This document shows, one piece after another, positions 16,083-25,860 of a stretch of 64,000 nucleotides of DNA (within the stretch, counting starts at the first letter, position 1; every line of letters begins with the position of its first letter). A model generated the notes under the pieces. That model worked only from the letters and a program-made list of their open reading frames with translations. It was not told the origin of the DNA and did not search any database. Source of the DNA: Lachnospiraceae bacterium (lineage in GTDB: Bacteria > Bacillota > Clostridia > Lachnospirales > Lachnospiraceae); contig JAAWOG010000005.1 of the NCBI GenBank assembly GCA_022799355.1, positions 1-64,000 on the forward strand, read 5' to 3'. The translations under genes and the position numbers were made by a program.

Positions 16083-18329
16083 ATGAAAAAGAACAAGTTA
16101 AAGCGGATCATGGCGGTTTTTCTTGCCGCATGTATGCTGAGCGGCTGCGGTATGTCGGAGTTTAGCGATCTGTTTCGGGGAGGGGATGATTCGGATGCGT
16201 TTTTTACGCCGGAGGAAGAGGAAACAGATGTTGACGCCGATGACGGAGAGACAAAACCGGATACGGAAGAGGCCATAACGGAACTGCCGGAGGATATCCC
16301 TGCGGATGAAAACGGCAGGCCGTCCCTGCTGAGTATGGAGGCGCCCAAAGAGGAAATGGTGACGCCGAATGTTTCCCCCTATACGGTGGATGCGGATCTT
16401 GGCAATGTGGAAAATCTCTGGCAGTTTTATATGACGGAGGAGATGGCGGCAAAACTCTCCGCAAACGGATTTGTTGTCTGGGACGATGCCGGAAGTGAAT
16501 TTTTTGAAGTTTATGAGTGGAACAGATATTCGCTGATTCCTAACTTTGTGACGGTGGATTCCATGATGCACACCTATCATCTGTATTTCAGCTATCTGCT
16601 GGAACAGGTTGAGAAAGGATATCTGGCGGATGACCTGGCGGGGCTCAGTGTGAAAATGGCCGAAAGCAGCGCGGCTCAGTATGAGGAACTGAAGGGAACC
16701 GAATGGGAGGAGGCCGCTGCCCGCAATGTGGCGTTCTTTGCGGTTGGGGCGAGGCTGCTGGGGGCGGAAGTGCCCGCGTATGATTATGCGGAATCTCTGA
16801 TCTCTCAGGAACTAAGTGCCATTGACCAGGCCGCCGGCATCGGGGAATCCGTTATCACCGGGCAGAAAGAAGATTATTCCCAGTATATTCCAAGGGGATA
16901 TTACGAGGGAGATGAACAGCTTGAGCGGTATTTTAAGGCGATGATGTGGTATGGCAGGATACATTTTGTGCAGGAGGCCGAAGAACTGGATCGGAGCGCG
17001 CTGCTGATCACACTGGCTTTGACACAGGATGAGGAAAGCTATGGGCTGTGGGAAGGCATTTATGCGGTGACTTCCTTCTTTGCGGGGGCAAGCGATGATT
17101 CCGGCGTCTGTGAGTACGGGCCGCTTATCGATAAGGCCTACGGCGAAAATATTTCCGCCGGTGATCTTGCCGGAAATCAGGAGGCTTTTGATCGGTTTCA
17201 TGAGATGACGGCGCGCCTTACCCCGCCCCGGATCAATTCCGTTCCGATCATGGACGGGGAGGACAACGTGATCAGAGGGTTCCGGTTTATGGGACAGCGG
17301 TTTACGATCGACGGAGCGATCATGCAGAATCTGATCTATCAGAATGTACGGGAGGATGCATCGGGGAACAGGCGTATGCTTCCCGATGTGCTGGATGTCC
17401 CGGCGGCGCTTGGTTCCGATACGGCTCTTGAGATTCTGACGGAGCAGGGGGATACCGGATACCGGAATTATTCGGAAAATATGCAGACGCTCAGAGAAGG
17501 CCTGTCCGCTTCCAACAAAACGCTGTGGTCGGCAAGCCTTTACGCGAACTGGTTAAATACGCTTCGTCCGCTGCTGGATCAAAAGGGCGAGGGCTACCCT
17601 GTTTTCATGCAGAATAGGGAGTGGACGAAGAAAAATCTGGAATGTTTTGCAGGCAGCTTTGCGGAACTGAAACATGACACGGTCCTTTATACCAAACAGG
17701 TGATGGCGGAAATGGGCGGCGGTATGGAAGAAGAGCCCGATGATCGGGGCTATGTGGAACCGGAGCCTCTTGTCTTTTCAAGATTTTACCACCTGGCGGA
17801 ATCCACGGCCGAAGGGTTAAAAAGATATGGTATGCTGGATTCCAAAGATGAGGAGAATCTGCTCAGGCTCTCGGAAATGGCGCAGAGACTGGCCACAATT
17901 TCCAACAAGGAACTGCTGAATGAAGTGCTGACGGATGAAGAATATGAATTTATCAAAGCTTACGGCGGGAATCTGGAGCATTTCTGGATCGATGCGGTGA
18001 AGAATCCCAAGGGTATAGAAGGAGCCAGGGAACTTCCTTCTGCCATCGTAACGGATATCGCAACGGATCCCAACGGGCAGGTGCTGGAAATAGCGACAGG
18101 GCTTCCCAGCGCCATCTATGTGGTAGTAAATGTGGACGGAGTGATCAAGATCGCAAGGGGCAGTGTATATTCTTTCTATCAGTTCCCCTGGGATATGAAC
18201 GACAGGCTGACCGATTCCAAATGGCGCTATATGATGGGCTATCAGGCAGATGAAAACGGAAATCATATAGGATATGATGCGGAACAGCCGGTAAAACAGC
18301 CGGAGTGGACACAGAGTTACCGGTATTGA
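16083..18329 (+). CDS. DUF3160-domain lipoprotein
   Basis: 748 residues from the ATG at 16083 (GAGGGAG upstream). A lipoprotein signal peptide ends in LSGC with the lipidated Cys at about residue 22. An acidic Asp/Glu/Thr linker of about 70 residues follows, then a large helical DUF3160 domain beginning near NLWQFYMTEEMAAKL and containing SLIPNFVTVDSMMHTYHLYF. The reaction of DUF3160 proteins is unknown; they are extracellular and often linked to surface polymer genes. Four bases separate it from the CapA-family gene, so they are probably translated together. Confidence 0.8.
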   Translation: MKKNKLKRIMAVFLAACMLSGCGMSEFSDLFRGGDDSDAFFTPEEEETDVDADDGETKPDTEEAITELPEDIPADENGRPSLLSMEAPKEEMVTPNVSPYTVDADLGNVENLWQFYMTEEMAAKLSANGFVVWDDAGSEFFEVYEWNRYSLIPNFVTVDSMMHTYHLYFSYLLEQVEKGYLADDLAGLSVKMAESSAAQYEELKGTEWEEAAARNVAFFAVGARLLGAEVPAYDYAESLISQELSAIDQAAGIGESVITGQKEDYSQYIPRGYYEGDEQLERYFKAMMWYGRIHFVQEAEELDRSALLITLALTQDEESYGLWEGIYAVTSFFAGASDDSGVCEYGPLIDKAYGENISAGDLAGNQEAFDRFHEMTARLTPPRINSVPIMDGEDNVIRGFRFMGQRFTIDGAIMQNLIYQNVREDASGNRRMLPDVLDVPAALGSDTALEILTEQGDTGYRNYSENMQTLREGLSASNKTLWSASLYANWLNTLRPLLDQKGEGYPVFMQNREWTKKNLECFAGSFAELKHDTVLYTKQVMAEMGGGMEEEPDDRGYVEPEPLVFSRFYHLAESTAEGLKRYGMLDSKDEENLLRLSEMAQRLATISNKELLNEVLTDEEYEFIKAYGGNLEHFWIDAVKNPKGIEGARELPSAIVTDIATDPNGQVLEIATGLPSAIYVVVNVDGVIKIARGSVYSFYQFPWDMNDRLTDSKWRYMMGYQADENGNHIGYDAEQPVKQPEWTQSYRY

Positions 18330-18333
18330 GTGA

Positions 18334-19779
18334 ATGAAATCTAAATTTCGGAAAACAATTTATATCATAATGGCGCTTGCCGCAAGCGGCGCCGTTTTGT
18401 ATGCGTTGTGGAGAGCCGGGGCGTTTCTGCCCCGGTGGATTGTCTGGACAAAGGGCAGCGTCTGTGACGATACGGGCAGTTACGAAACTACCCTCGCCGG
18501 AAAGAAAGTCTTTGTAACCCGGGGCGGAGAGAAAATCTGGGACTCTCCCGAAGGGGTAAAAGTCCAGCAGGTTTTATCCTGTGACATGGACCGGGACGGG
18601 AGGGATGAACTGATCCTGCTCTGCTGGAAAAGAGGGCGGTTCGGGAAATACATGCCTTTCTGGATTGAGGAGGATGAAAAAAACTGGTCACAGCATATTT
18701 TTGTGTATGAGTATGCGGAGGATACCATTTATCCCAAATGGATGTCCTCCTACATCGGGCAGGACGTGGCACAGATGGCGTTCGGCGGGAATAAAAGCTG
18801 CCATAAAAGGCTTTTTCTGACAGATCCCGAGGGCGCGGTGAGTTACTGGCACTGGGAATCCTGGGGGTTTACAAAGGAAGAGGCGGAAGTTTCCTTCGTG
18901 GTATTCGGGGACAATCTGATCCATGAGCCGATCTACACTTACGGGTTGAACAGGGAAGGCGGTTTTGATTTTTTATATGACAATGTGAGGGCTATGATAG
19001 AAGAAAGTGACATATCCGTCATAAATCAGGAGACGCCGCTTGTATGGAAGCCGGAGCAGTACGGGGATTATCCCCGTTTTGGAACGCCGGCAGAAGTGGG
19101 GGAAGCCATGATACATGCCGGATTTGATGTTGTCACCTGTGCCACCAACCATGCACTTGACAGGGGGATCGAAGGGATTCATACTACAAAGGAACTCTTT
19201 ACGGACCATGGCGTTTTGTGTCTCGGCATTCAGGCGCCCGGGGAGGCGGGGAGGCGTCCCTACGAGATCATGATGCGCAACAATATGAAACTGGCGCTGT
19301 TTAATGTATCTTACGGCACAAACGGGATTGCTCTGCCAGAGGAATATCCGTATATGGTACATCTCCTGGAAGAGGAAGGACAGATGCGGGAGGATATCCG
19401 AAAGGCCGGGGAAGAGGCGGATGCCGTGATTGTGTTTGCCCATTGGGGAACGGAAAACAGCGGGGATGTGGATGCCTTTCAGGAAAAGTGGACACAGGTC
19501 TTTCTGGAAGAGAAGGTGGATGTGGTGGTGGGAACCCATCCTCATACAATACAGCCTTATGAGATGCTGGAAGGCAAAGATGGGCATAAGATGCTGGTCT
19601 ATTATTCCATCGGGAATTTCGTCAGCGCCCAGCCGGAGAAATCCTGCACAAAGGGCGGCATGGCATCTTTCACGATAGCGCCTTTGTCGGACGGAGTAAA
19701 CGTCACAAAGTACAGCCTTTCGCCGCTTACGATCCAATGGCAGAAGGGCGGCGGATATGTGCCGGTTTTAGAGGAGTGA
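18334..19779 (+). CDS. CapA-family protein with an N-terminal extension
   Basis: 481 residues. An N-terminal membrane helix (about 8-28) is followed by a beta-rich part with DMDRDGRDELILL, an FG-GAP/calcium-loop-like motif. The C-terminal 300 residues are the CapA/PgsA metallophosphatase-like domain: VVFGDNLIHEPIY, INQETPLV, CATNHALDRG, VIVFAHWGTE, VVVGTHPHTIQPYE and YYSIGNFVSAQ. CapA proteins act outside the cell in synthesis or export of poly-gamma-glutamate and related polymers, but no capB/capC is present here, so that role is not established. Forms a pair with the DUF3160 lipoprotein. Confidence 0.85.
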   Translation: MKSKFRKTIYIIMALAASGAVLYALWRAGAFLPRWIVWTKGSVCDDTGSYETTLAGKKVFVTRGGEKIWDSPEGVKVQQVLSCDMDRDGRDELILLCWKRGRFGKYMPFWIEEDEKNWSQHIFVYEYAEDTIYPKWMSSYIGQDVAQMAFGGNKSCHKRLFLTDPEGAVSYWHWESWGFTKEEAEVSFVVFGDNLIHEPIYTYGLNREGGFDFLYDNVRAMIEESDISVINQETPLVWKPEQYGDYPRFGTPAEVGEAMIHAGFDVVTCATNHALDRGIEGIHTTKELFTDHGVLCLGIQAPGEAGRRPYEIMMRNNMKLALFNVSYGTNGIALPEEYPYMVHLLEEEGQMREDIRKAGEEADAVIVFAHWGTENSGDVDAFQEKWTQVFLEEKVDVVVGTHPHTIQPYEMLEGKDGHKMLVYYSIGNFVSAQPEKSCTKGGMASFTIAPLSDGVNVTKYSLSPLTIQWQKGGGYVPVLEE

Positions 19780-19875
19780 GAGATGTAAAATCTGTTTCGG
19801 AAAAGTGTTATGTCGGAGAATATACAGTTATAGATAAAGTTATTATACAAAAATATAGAAAGGTATATATAAAAT

Positions 19876-20745
19876 ATGGAAAACAAAAGAGCATTTTTAA
19901 AGGATAAACAAAGGATTGTAATCAAAATAGGCTCCTCTTCCCTGCAGCATCCTGAGACCGGGGATCTGGATTATACGAAGCTGGACGTGCTGGTGCGGGA
20001 AATCTGTAATCTGCGCAATATGGGGAAGGATGTGGTGCTTGTGACTTCCGGGGCGATCTCCGTGGGTAAGAAAGCGGTGCATATCACAGAGATCGAAGAT
20101 GAGGACGAAGATCACTGTATCGCCGTTAAACAGGCTTGTGCGGCGGTAGGGCAGGCGAGACTGATGATGATCTACCAGAAGATCTTTGCCGAGTACAATC
20201 AGATGACGGCACAGATTCTGATGACGAAAAATACGATTGTGGACAACTTAAACCGCTATAACGCTCAGAATACTTTCAGGGAACTTTTGAAGCTGGGGGT
20301 GGTGCCGATTGTCAATGAGAACGATACGGTGGCAACCTATGAGATTGAGATCGGGGATAATGACACGCTTTCCGCCATTGTGGCGGCGCTGATCGATGCG
20401 GATTTGCTGATACTGCTCTCCGACATCGACGGGCTTTATACCGATGATCCCCGTACCAACCCTGACGCGGAGTTTGTGGAAGAAGTAAACCAGCTTGATC
20501 AGGAGACCATGCAGATGGGGAAGGCTTCCACCGGAAGTGCAAGCGGAACGGGCGGCATGAATACAAAACTGCTGGCGGCAAAGATCGCCACCAAATCGGG
20601 GATCGATATGCTGATCGCCAACAGCAAAGATATCAAAGTGATACACCGGCTACTTGCCGGGGCGCAGATTGGGACGCTGTTCCGTACATCCGGGTATGAT
20701 CAGAAGTTTGATCTGCCGCTGTTTGTGGAGAGGATGCACAGATAG
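19876..20745 (+). CDS. proB: Glutamate 5-kinase
   Basis: 289 residues: the amino-acid kinase domain only, without the C-terminal PUA domain of the 367-residue E. coli enzyme, as in many Firmicutes. It phosphorylates glutamate in the first step of proline synthesis. Visible motifs: IVIKIGSSSL at the start, VTSGAISVG, the substrate region IVNENDTVAT, LLSDIDGLYTDDPR and GTGGMNTKLLAAKIAT. Spacing to the next gene is 12 bases. AAAGG precedes the start in an AT-rich leader of about 95 bases. Confidence 0.95.
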   Translation: MENKRAFLKDKQRIVIKIGSSSLQHPETGDLDYTKLDVLVREICNLRNMGKDVVLVTSGAISVGKKAVHITEIEDEDEDHCIAVKQACAAVGQARLMMIYQKIFAEYNQMTAQILMTKNTIVDNLNRYNAQNTFRELLKLGVVPIVNENDTVATYEIEIGDNDTLSAIVAALIDADLLILLSDIDGLYTDDPRTNPDAEFVEEVNQLDQETMQMGKASTGSASGTGGMNTKLLAAKIATKSGIDMLIANSKDIKVIHRLLAGAQIGTLFRTSGYDQKFDLPLFVERMHR

Positions 20746-20757
20746 TATCACACAGAA

Positions 20758-21450
20758 ATGAAGGGTGAGATGGAAGAGCAAAAAGAACGAAAAACCAGTC
20801 TGCGAAAACAAATACTAAAAGAGCGAAACAGTTTATCCGAAGAAGTACGACAGAGGATGGATAAACAGATTTTTAAGGAGCTTATCCGGTATGATGAGAA
20901 AGAGCCCTGTGCCGCGTATTTGTCTTATGTCAATTATAAGAGTGAAGTTTCTACAAAAGAATTTATACTCTGGTGTTTAGAAAAGGAGAAAACCGTTTTT
21001 GTGCCGAAAGTTTTCGTTGATTCGTCTTTTCATCCTGGGAACATATCCTGTTCTTTTCAGGAGGCGGAGAAGAAACGGACGGAAATGGATTTTTTTCAGA
21101 TCCACGGGTGGGAAGAAATGGAAACAGGGTATCAGGGAATTTGGGAACCGAAAATATTGCCTGGGAGAACGTTTGGGGAATGGCTTGCAAAATCAGAAAA
21201 AGATATGGGACATGGGGCGGAAAAGATTTATTTGCGAATGCTTCTTCCGGGGGCGGTTTTTGATAAAAAAGGGAACCGGATCGGCTATGGCGGCGGCTTC
21301 TATGACAGATGGCTCGCCGGATGGGAGCATTTAACCAGTGATAAGCCGATGGTGCTGGAAAAGATCGGACTTGCCTATGAGATGCAGGTCGTGGAAACGC
21401 TTCCGGCAGAGCGCTTTGACAAAAAAGTGGATCGTGTGATTACGGAATAA
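20758..21450 (+). CDS. 5-formyltetrahydrofolate cyclo-ligase
   Basis: 230 residues. The enzyme converts 5-formyl-THF to 5,10-methenyl-THF using ATP. The N-terminal motif LRKQILKERNSLS, the central YLSYVNYKSEVST, and the ATP-binding RIGYGGGFYDRWLAG near residue 180 are characteristic. The ORF can start at 20758 or at the ATG at 20770. It is longer than the bacterial average (about 190) because of an insertion around residues 90-150. It sits between proB and proA, which has no obvious metabolic reason. Confidence 0.9.
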   Translation: MKGEMEEQKERKTSLRKQILKERNSLSEEVRQRMDKQIFKELIRYDEKEPCAAYLSYVNYKSEVSTKEFILWCLEKEKTVFVPKVFVDSSFHPGNISCSFQEAEKKRTEMDFFQIHGWEEMETGYQGIWEPKILPGRTFGEWLAKSEKDMGHGAEKIYLRMLLPGAVFDKKGNRIGYGGGFYDRWLAGWEHLTSDKPMVLEKIGLAYEMQVVETLPAERFDKKVDRVITE

Positions 21451-21460
21451 GGCGGATATT

Positions 21461-22531
21461 ATGATCGATACTATTTATTTTTTCGCATCCAAAACAGATA
21501 TATGCAATATATTTCACGAGATAGAACAGCAGTTCGACATCAAATACTGCATGACGGAAGCAGATAGGGAAGCCGGCAGAGGTGAGATGCCCCAAATGGA
21601 GTTTGATACCATTGATGAGATCGCGGACGACTGTCATGCCGCTCATTCTATTCAGCCGTTTTATCTGATCGCGCCGAAAACGCAGACGATGAAGAGATAC
21701 CGGCAGGCGTTAAAAGACAGGGATGATATCGAGAGATATCGGATGATCTATACGGAAAACGGAAACAGCGTGATGTTAAAGGGAATGCAAAAACATGAGG
21801 ATTTGACATACGATTATTATATCCACATTGCCAGAAACCTCGAGACGGAATTTTCCGGTGAACTGTTCAAAAAACTTGTGCGGGAAATAAAGAAAAACTG
21901 TGTGAGGATAAAGTATAATACCCCGATCTATATCGGAAAGGACATGTACCGGAGCAAAGAGGAATTTGTCTTTTCCGGTGAGAGATGCGGATGTTTTACT
22001 CTGACAGAGACAGATGAAGTGAAGGAGTGGTACAGAAGCCCGAAAGTCAGGGCGTTTGCGGATAAGCCCTTTGAGGAACAGCTTTTCTTTCTGCGGGATG
22101 TGTTTTGCGGAAAGGAACTGAAAGATTACAGGGATGAGGAGAAAAACTTCACGGAAGATTATCAGAACTACAGGGTGGCGATGTCCGGGCTCTGGGACAT
22201 CAGGGACCTGTCACGTTTCAAAAACGTATTTGAGCTGTTCAACGATGAGGCCAGGGTACCGTCCCCCATGGCGATGACCGCTATGGAGTATCTGTGCGAG
22301 GCGTGTGTTTACGCGGCATCCCGGCAGAAACCGGATGGAATCGGGATTTTGCTGGAGTATTTACATGATATACCGGAAAAAGGGTATCATTGCGGCTGTG
22401 AAGGGATCGTTCGGATTTTGTCAAAGAAAAAATATCGCGAGAGGTTTCAGGAAAGCCTTGCAGGTGCGTCGGAGGATACACAGGTGTTGGTAAAAAAGAT
22501 CCTGTCCGGGATAAAGGGAGACGCGCAATAG
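21461..22531 (+). CDS. Protein of unknown function between proB and proA
   Basis: 356 residues, soluble, no signal peptide or membrane helix. It begins 10 bases after the folate gene. The opening MIDTIYFFASKTDICNIF is hydrophobic and beta-like; the middle is charged and rich in Tyr and Arg (KYNTPIYIGKDMYRSKEE); the C-terminal third is helical (GIGILLEYLHDIPEKGYHCGCEGIVRIL). No catalytic motif was recognised. Good codon structure and tight packing in the operon support a real gene. Confidence 0.65.
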   Translation: MIDTIYFFASKTDICNIFHEIEQQFDIKYCMTEADREAGRGEMPQMEFDTIDEIADDCHAAHSIQPFYLIAPKTQTMKRYRQALKDRDDIERYRMIYTENGNSVMLKGMQKHEDLTYDYYIHIARNLETEFSGELFKKLVREIKKNCVRIKYNTPIYIGKDMYRSKEEFVFSGERCGCFTLTETDEVKEWYRSPKVRAFADKPFEEQLFFLRDVFCGKELKDYRDEEKNFTEDYQNYRVAMSGLWDIRDLSRFKNVFELFNDEARVPSPMAMTAMEYLCEACVYAASRQKPDGIGILLEYLHDIPEKGYHCGCEGIVRILSKKKYRERFQESLAGASEDTQVLVKKILSGIKGDAQ

Positions 22532-22591
22532 CTGCAAGCACCCCTGTAAAAATGGTTTTATAATAAGAGCAATGCGGAAAGGAAGAAAAAT

Positions 22592-23836
22592 ATGAATCTG
22601 GAACAACTTTGTAAAAACGCGGCGGCTGTAAAATATGAGATGCAGACGTTATCCACGGAAAAAAAGAATCAGGTGCTCTGCCGGTGCGCGGAGGCGCTGG
22701 TCCGGCGTCAGGGAGAAATACTCGAGGCAAATGAAAAAGATATGCTGAGAGCGGCGCAGAAGAAAATGCTCCAAGGGCTGCAGGACCGGCTTAAGCTGAA
22801 TGCGGTCCGCATCGAAGGTATGGCGGAAGGGCTTAATCAGATCGCGGCGCTGCCCGATCCGGTGGGAGAGGTTATGGAACAGTTTGACCGCCCGAACGGG
22901 CTTCACATTGAAAAATGCCGTGTGCCCATTGGTGTGATCGGCATTATCTACGAGGCCCGCCCCAATGTGACGGCGGATGCCTTCGGGCTCTGTTTTAAAA
23001 CAGGAAATGTGGTGATCTTAAAGGGCGGGAGCGATGCGTTCTGTTCCAATCAAAAGATCGTGGAGGTGCTGCGGGGTGTGCTCATGGATAACGGGATATC
23101 CGCCGATGTCCTGTCCATGATAGAGGATACCAGCAGGGAGACGGCGGCGGAATTTATGAAGATGCATAAATTTGTAAATCTTCTGATCCCCAGAGGAGGC
23201 GCCGGACTGATCCGCAGCGTGGTGGAAAACAGTACGATCCCGGTGATCGAGACAGGAACCGGAAACTGTCATATTTATGTGGATGAGGAGGCGGATATCG
23301 ATATGGCGGTATCCATCATTTTCAACGCGAAAACCCAGCGGATCGGCGTCTGCAACGCCTGTGAATCCCTGGTGGTCCATGAAAAGGTAAAAGATGCCCT
23401 GCTGCCGAAACTGGCGGAAAAACTCAGAGAGAAGCAGGTGGAGATCAGGGGCGACGAGCAGGTATGCGCGGTACTTTCTGACTGTGTGCCTGCCACGAAG
23501 GAGGATTACGGGACGGAATATCTGGACTATATCCTTTCCATAAAGACAGCGGGCTCCGTGGAGGAAGCCATCGCTCATATCAACCGTTATAATACCGGAC
23601 ATTCCGAGGCGATCATCACCGAAAATAAGTCCCATGCGGAGAAGTTTCTGCGGGAGGTGGACGCCGCCTGCGTGTATGTAAATGCGTCCACAAGATTTAC
23701 GGACGGATTTGAGTTCGGCTTCGGTGCGGAGATCGGTATCAGTACCCAGATGCTTCATGCAAGAGGGCCTATGGGGCTGAAGGAACTGACAAGCTACAAA
23801 TATCAGATTTACGGCGACGGCCAGATACGGTGCTGA
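22592..23836 (+). CDS. proA: Gamma-glutamyl phosphate reductase
   Basis: 414 residues, standard size. It reduces gamma-glutamyl phosphate to glutamate semialdehyde with NADPH, the step after ProB. The aldehyde-dehydrogenase fold is evident: [41 protein letters not shown], and the catalytic Cys in [13 protein letters not shown]. The C-terminal [15 protein letters not shown] is also conserved. GGAAAGGAAG precedes the ATG. proC is not in the window. Confidence 0.97.
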   Translation: MNLEQLCKNAAAVKYEMQTLSTEKKNQVLCRCAEALVRRQGEILEANEKDMLRAAQKKMLQGLQDRLKLNAVRIEGMAEGLNQIAALPDPVGEVMEQFDRPNGLHIEKCRVPIGVIGIIYEARPNVTADAFGLCFKTGNVVILKGGSDAFCSNQKIVEVLRGVLMDNGISADVLSMIEDTSRETAAEFMKMHKFVNLLIPRGGAGLIRSVVENSTIPVIETGTGNCHIYVDEEADIDMAVSIIFNAKTQRIGVCNACESLVVHEKVKDALLPKLAEKLREKQVEIRGDEQVCAVLSDCVPATKEDYGTEYLDYILSIKTAGSVEEAIAHINRYNTGHSEAIITENKSHAEKFLREVDAACVYVNASTRFTDGFEFGFGAEIGISTQMLHARGPMGLKELTSYKYQIYGDGQIRC

Positions 23837-23843
23837 GGATATG

Positions 23844-24617
23844 ATGGAAGATAAAAGATATCCCCTGGAAGATATGGAAGAAAACAGGCGTTATTTCGGG
23901 GAGATCACGGATCTTTTGCTCTCACGCGAGAAAGAGACAAACGGTTTCGGTACCTTGCAGGAAAAGACGATCCACGAGGTGATCAAGGATTTTTACTGTT
24001 ATGACCATGATTTTCAGGAGCAGAGAAGGGGGCGTTACATAGCGGATATTGCCGTGGATCATGAGATCTGGGAGATCCAGACAAAGGCTTTTCACAGACT
24101 TCGCGGAAAACTGGATGCCTTTTTAAAAGAGTATCATGTGACGGTGATCTATCCGGTGGCAGTGGAAAAAAAGATATACTGGCTGGATCAGGAGACAGGA
24201 GCCATCACGGGGGGCAGGCGCTCTCCGAGAAGGGGAAGCGCATACGATGTGTTCCATGAGCTGTACGCGATCCGTCCGTACCTGCGAGATCCCAACCTTT
24301 CATTTCATATTGTCCTGATGGATATGGAGGAGTATAAACTGTTAAACGGCCGGAGCAGGGATAAGAAGAGAGGCGCTTCGCGGTATGACCGCCTGCCGGG
24401 GAAGCTGCGGGATATTGTGCGGATCGAGCACATCAGCGACTATGCCCGTTTTCTGCCGGAGGAACTTCCGGAAGAGTTTACTTCCGGAGATCTGGCAAAA
24501 TGTGCCCATATTCCGAGAGGCACGGCGCAGACCTGCCTGCTGATCCTGCGGGATTTAGGTGTTGCAGAACTGATCGGGAAAAAAGGGCGGTCGAATCTGC
24601 ACCGGAGGAAGCGGTAA
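23844..24617 (+). CDS. Possible PD-(D/E)XK-type protein with a C-terminal winged helix
   Basis: 257 residues from the second ATG (23844), which leaves room for GAGG; 23841 is the alternative. No family was recognised with confidence. Around residues 53-80, YIADIAVDHEIWEIQTK has the D-x(n)-E-x-Q-x-K layout of restriction-like nucleases, preceded by an acidic helix (IHEVIKDFY) and an Arg-rich QEQRRGRY. Residues 200-257 look like a winged helix ending in basic RSNLHRRKR. Its start follows the proA stop within 8 bases. A DNA-associated role is inference. Confidence 0.45.
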   Translation: MEDKRYPLEDMEENRRYFGEITDLLLSREKETNGFGTLQEKTIHEVIKDFYCYDHDFQEQRRGRYIADIAVDHEIWEIQTKAFHRLRGKLDAFLKEYHVTVIYPVAVEKKIYWLDQETGAITGGRRSPRRGSAYDVFHELYAIRPYLRDPNLSFHIVLMDMEEYKLLNGRSRDKKRGASRYDRLPGKLRDIVRIEHISDYARFLPEELPEEFTSGDLAKCAHIPRGTAQTCLLILRDLGVAELIGKKGRSNLHRRKR

Positions 24618-24640
24618 AACGAAGGAGAGCGAGAGTACAT

Positions 24641-25213
24641 ATGAACTATATAGAAGAACTGAAAAAGTATAACCCGAAAAACGCCCAGGAGGCGGCGAAT
24701 CAGGAGATGATCCTGCGGTATATCGAGACTTTTCCCGATACGATCCTCACCCGGGAGAACGGTTTCGCCCATATGACAGCTTCCTCGATGATTTTCAATA
24801 AAGCGCGGGACAAGGTGCTGATGGTCTATCACAATATTTACCGTTCCTGGTCCTGGACCGGCGGACATGCGGACGGTGAGGAGGAGATGCTGCCCGTGGC
24901 AAAGAGGGAGGCGACGGAGGAGACCGGCGTAAAAAATCTGCGGGTATTATTGGAGACTACGGCGGAAGGACCATTGGCGGCGGTGGACGTACTGCCTGTC
25001 TGGGGACATGTGAAACGGGGGAAGTATGTCTGTGCCCACCAGCATCTGAACTACGGTTATCTGTTTGAGGCGGATGAGGAGGAAACGCTGCATATCAAAG
25101 CGGACGAAAACTCTCAGGTGGGCTGGATTCCGGTCCCGGAGATCCGGGAAAAAGTGACGGAACCGGATATGATCCCGGTCTATGAGAAGTTGATCCGACT
25201 TGGGGCGCGATAG
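24641..25213 (+). CDS. Nudix hydrolase
   Basis: 190 residues from the ATG at 24641; the ORF track extends it upstream into the previous gene. The Nudix box G-x5-E-x7-REUxEExGU is complete: GHADGEEEMLPVAKREATEETGV, residues about 75-97. Nudix enzymes split nucleoside diphosphates linked to another moiety. The N-terminal 60 residues (NPKNAQEAANQEMILRYIETFPD) are typical of a clostridial subgroup annotated simply as NUDIX hydrolases; the substrate is unknown. AAGGAG is upstream but at long spacing. Confidence 0.85.
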   Translation: MNYIEELKKYNPKNAQEAANQEMILRYIETFPDTILTRENGFAHMTASSMIFNKARDKVLMVYHNIYRSWSWTGGHADGEEEMLPVAKREATEETGVKNLRVLLETTAEGPLAAVDVLPVWGHVKRGKYVCAHQHLNYGYLFEADEEETLHIKADENSQVGWIPVPEIREKVTEPDMIPVYEKLIRLGAR

Positions 25214-25222
25214 GTACTTTTC

Positions 25223-25251
25223 TTGTAAAAAAAGGGGAACTATGCTATGAT
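25223..25251 (+). promoter_or_regulatory. Predicted sigma-A promoter for the SUKH gene
   Basis: TTGTAA (25223-25228), 17-base spacer, TATGAT (25246-25251), followed 30 bases later by GGGAGG and the ATG at 25282. This would separate the SUKH gene and its downstream neighbour from the proBA transcript. Confidence 0.55.
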
Positions 25252-25281
25252 ATCATCGTGATCAAAAAGGGAGGTGCTATC

Positions 25282-25821
25282 ATGTCACTTAAAAAAGTAT
25301 ACGAGTATTTTCAACATTATGACAAGCAGACTTATCAGGTCGTAGCCTGTATGGGAAATGAGCCGTCCAGGCAGGACATAAAAGTGTTTGAGGATCAATA
25401 TAACATAGAGCTTCCTGCTGACTTCAGCGAATTTACCATGTCTCCCCTCGGCGGGCTTTATATGGAAGTGCGGGAAGAGATATGGCCCAGAGCGAAGATG
25501 TATGAGGTCGGACCGTTCTGGTCATTTTGCCGCGGGATCATAGTCTACGGAATTGCGGATGAGATACCGGAATTTCTTGATATCAGGGTAAAAACAAAAG
25601 AATTGCATGATGAGGGATTCACCGATTTTATACCGTTTCTGTCCGTTATCGGGAACGGCGATGAAATATTCTGTTTTGACAGAGAGAATAAAATCGTTCT
25701 TCTTGATCATTACACAACAGGGGAAGCTGTGCCGTTTGAAGGGACTTTCCCGGATTGCCTGATGCAGCAGATTGAAGAACTGGAAGAACGCAAAAACAGG
25801 AAGATTCGGGGAGAAGGATAA
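25282..25821 (+). CDS. SMI1/KNR4 (SUKH) family protein
   Basis: 179 residues from the ATG at 25282 (GGGAGG upstream); the ORF track start at 25258 is too early. The SUKH fold is suggested by KVFEDQYNIELPADFSEFTMSPLGGLYMEV near the start and the late IPFLSVIGNGDEIFCFDRENKIVLLDH, both characteristic. SUKH proteins commonly serve as immunity proteins against polymorphic or contact-dependent nuclease toxins. The downstream gene carries a domain otherwise known from prophage-type proteins, but no full toxin is present, so this may be an orphan immunity gene. Confidence 0.75.
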   Translation: MSLKKVYEYFQHYDKQTYQVVACMGNEPSRQDIKVFEDQYNIELPADFSEFTMSPLGGLYMEVREEIWPRAKMYEVGPFWSFCRGIIVYGIADEIPEFLDIRVKTKELHDEGFTDFIPFLSVIGNGDEIFCFDRENKIVLLDHYTTGEAVPFEGTFPDCLMQQIEELEERKNRKIRGEG

Positions 25822-25860
25822 GAGGAAAGAAAGAGAGGGGGAATAGGGAGGGGAGGGATT

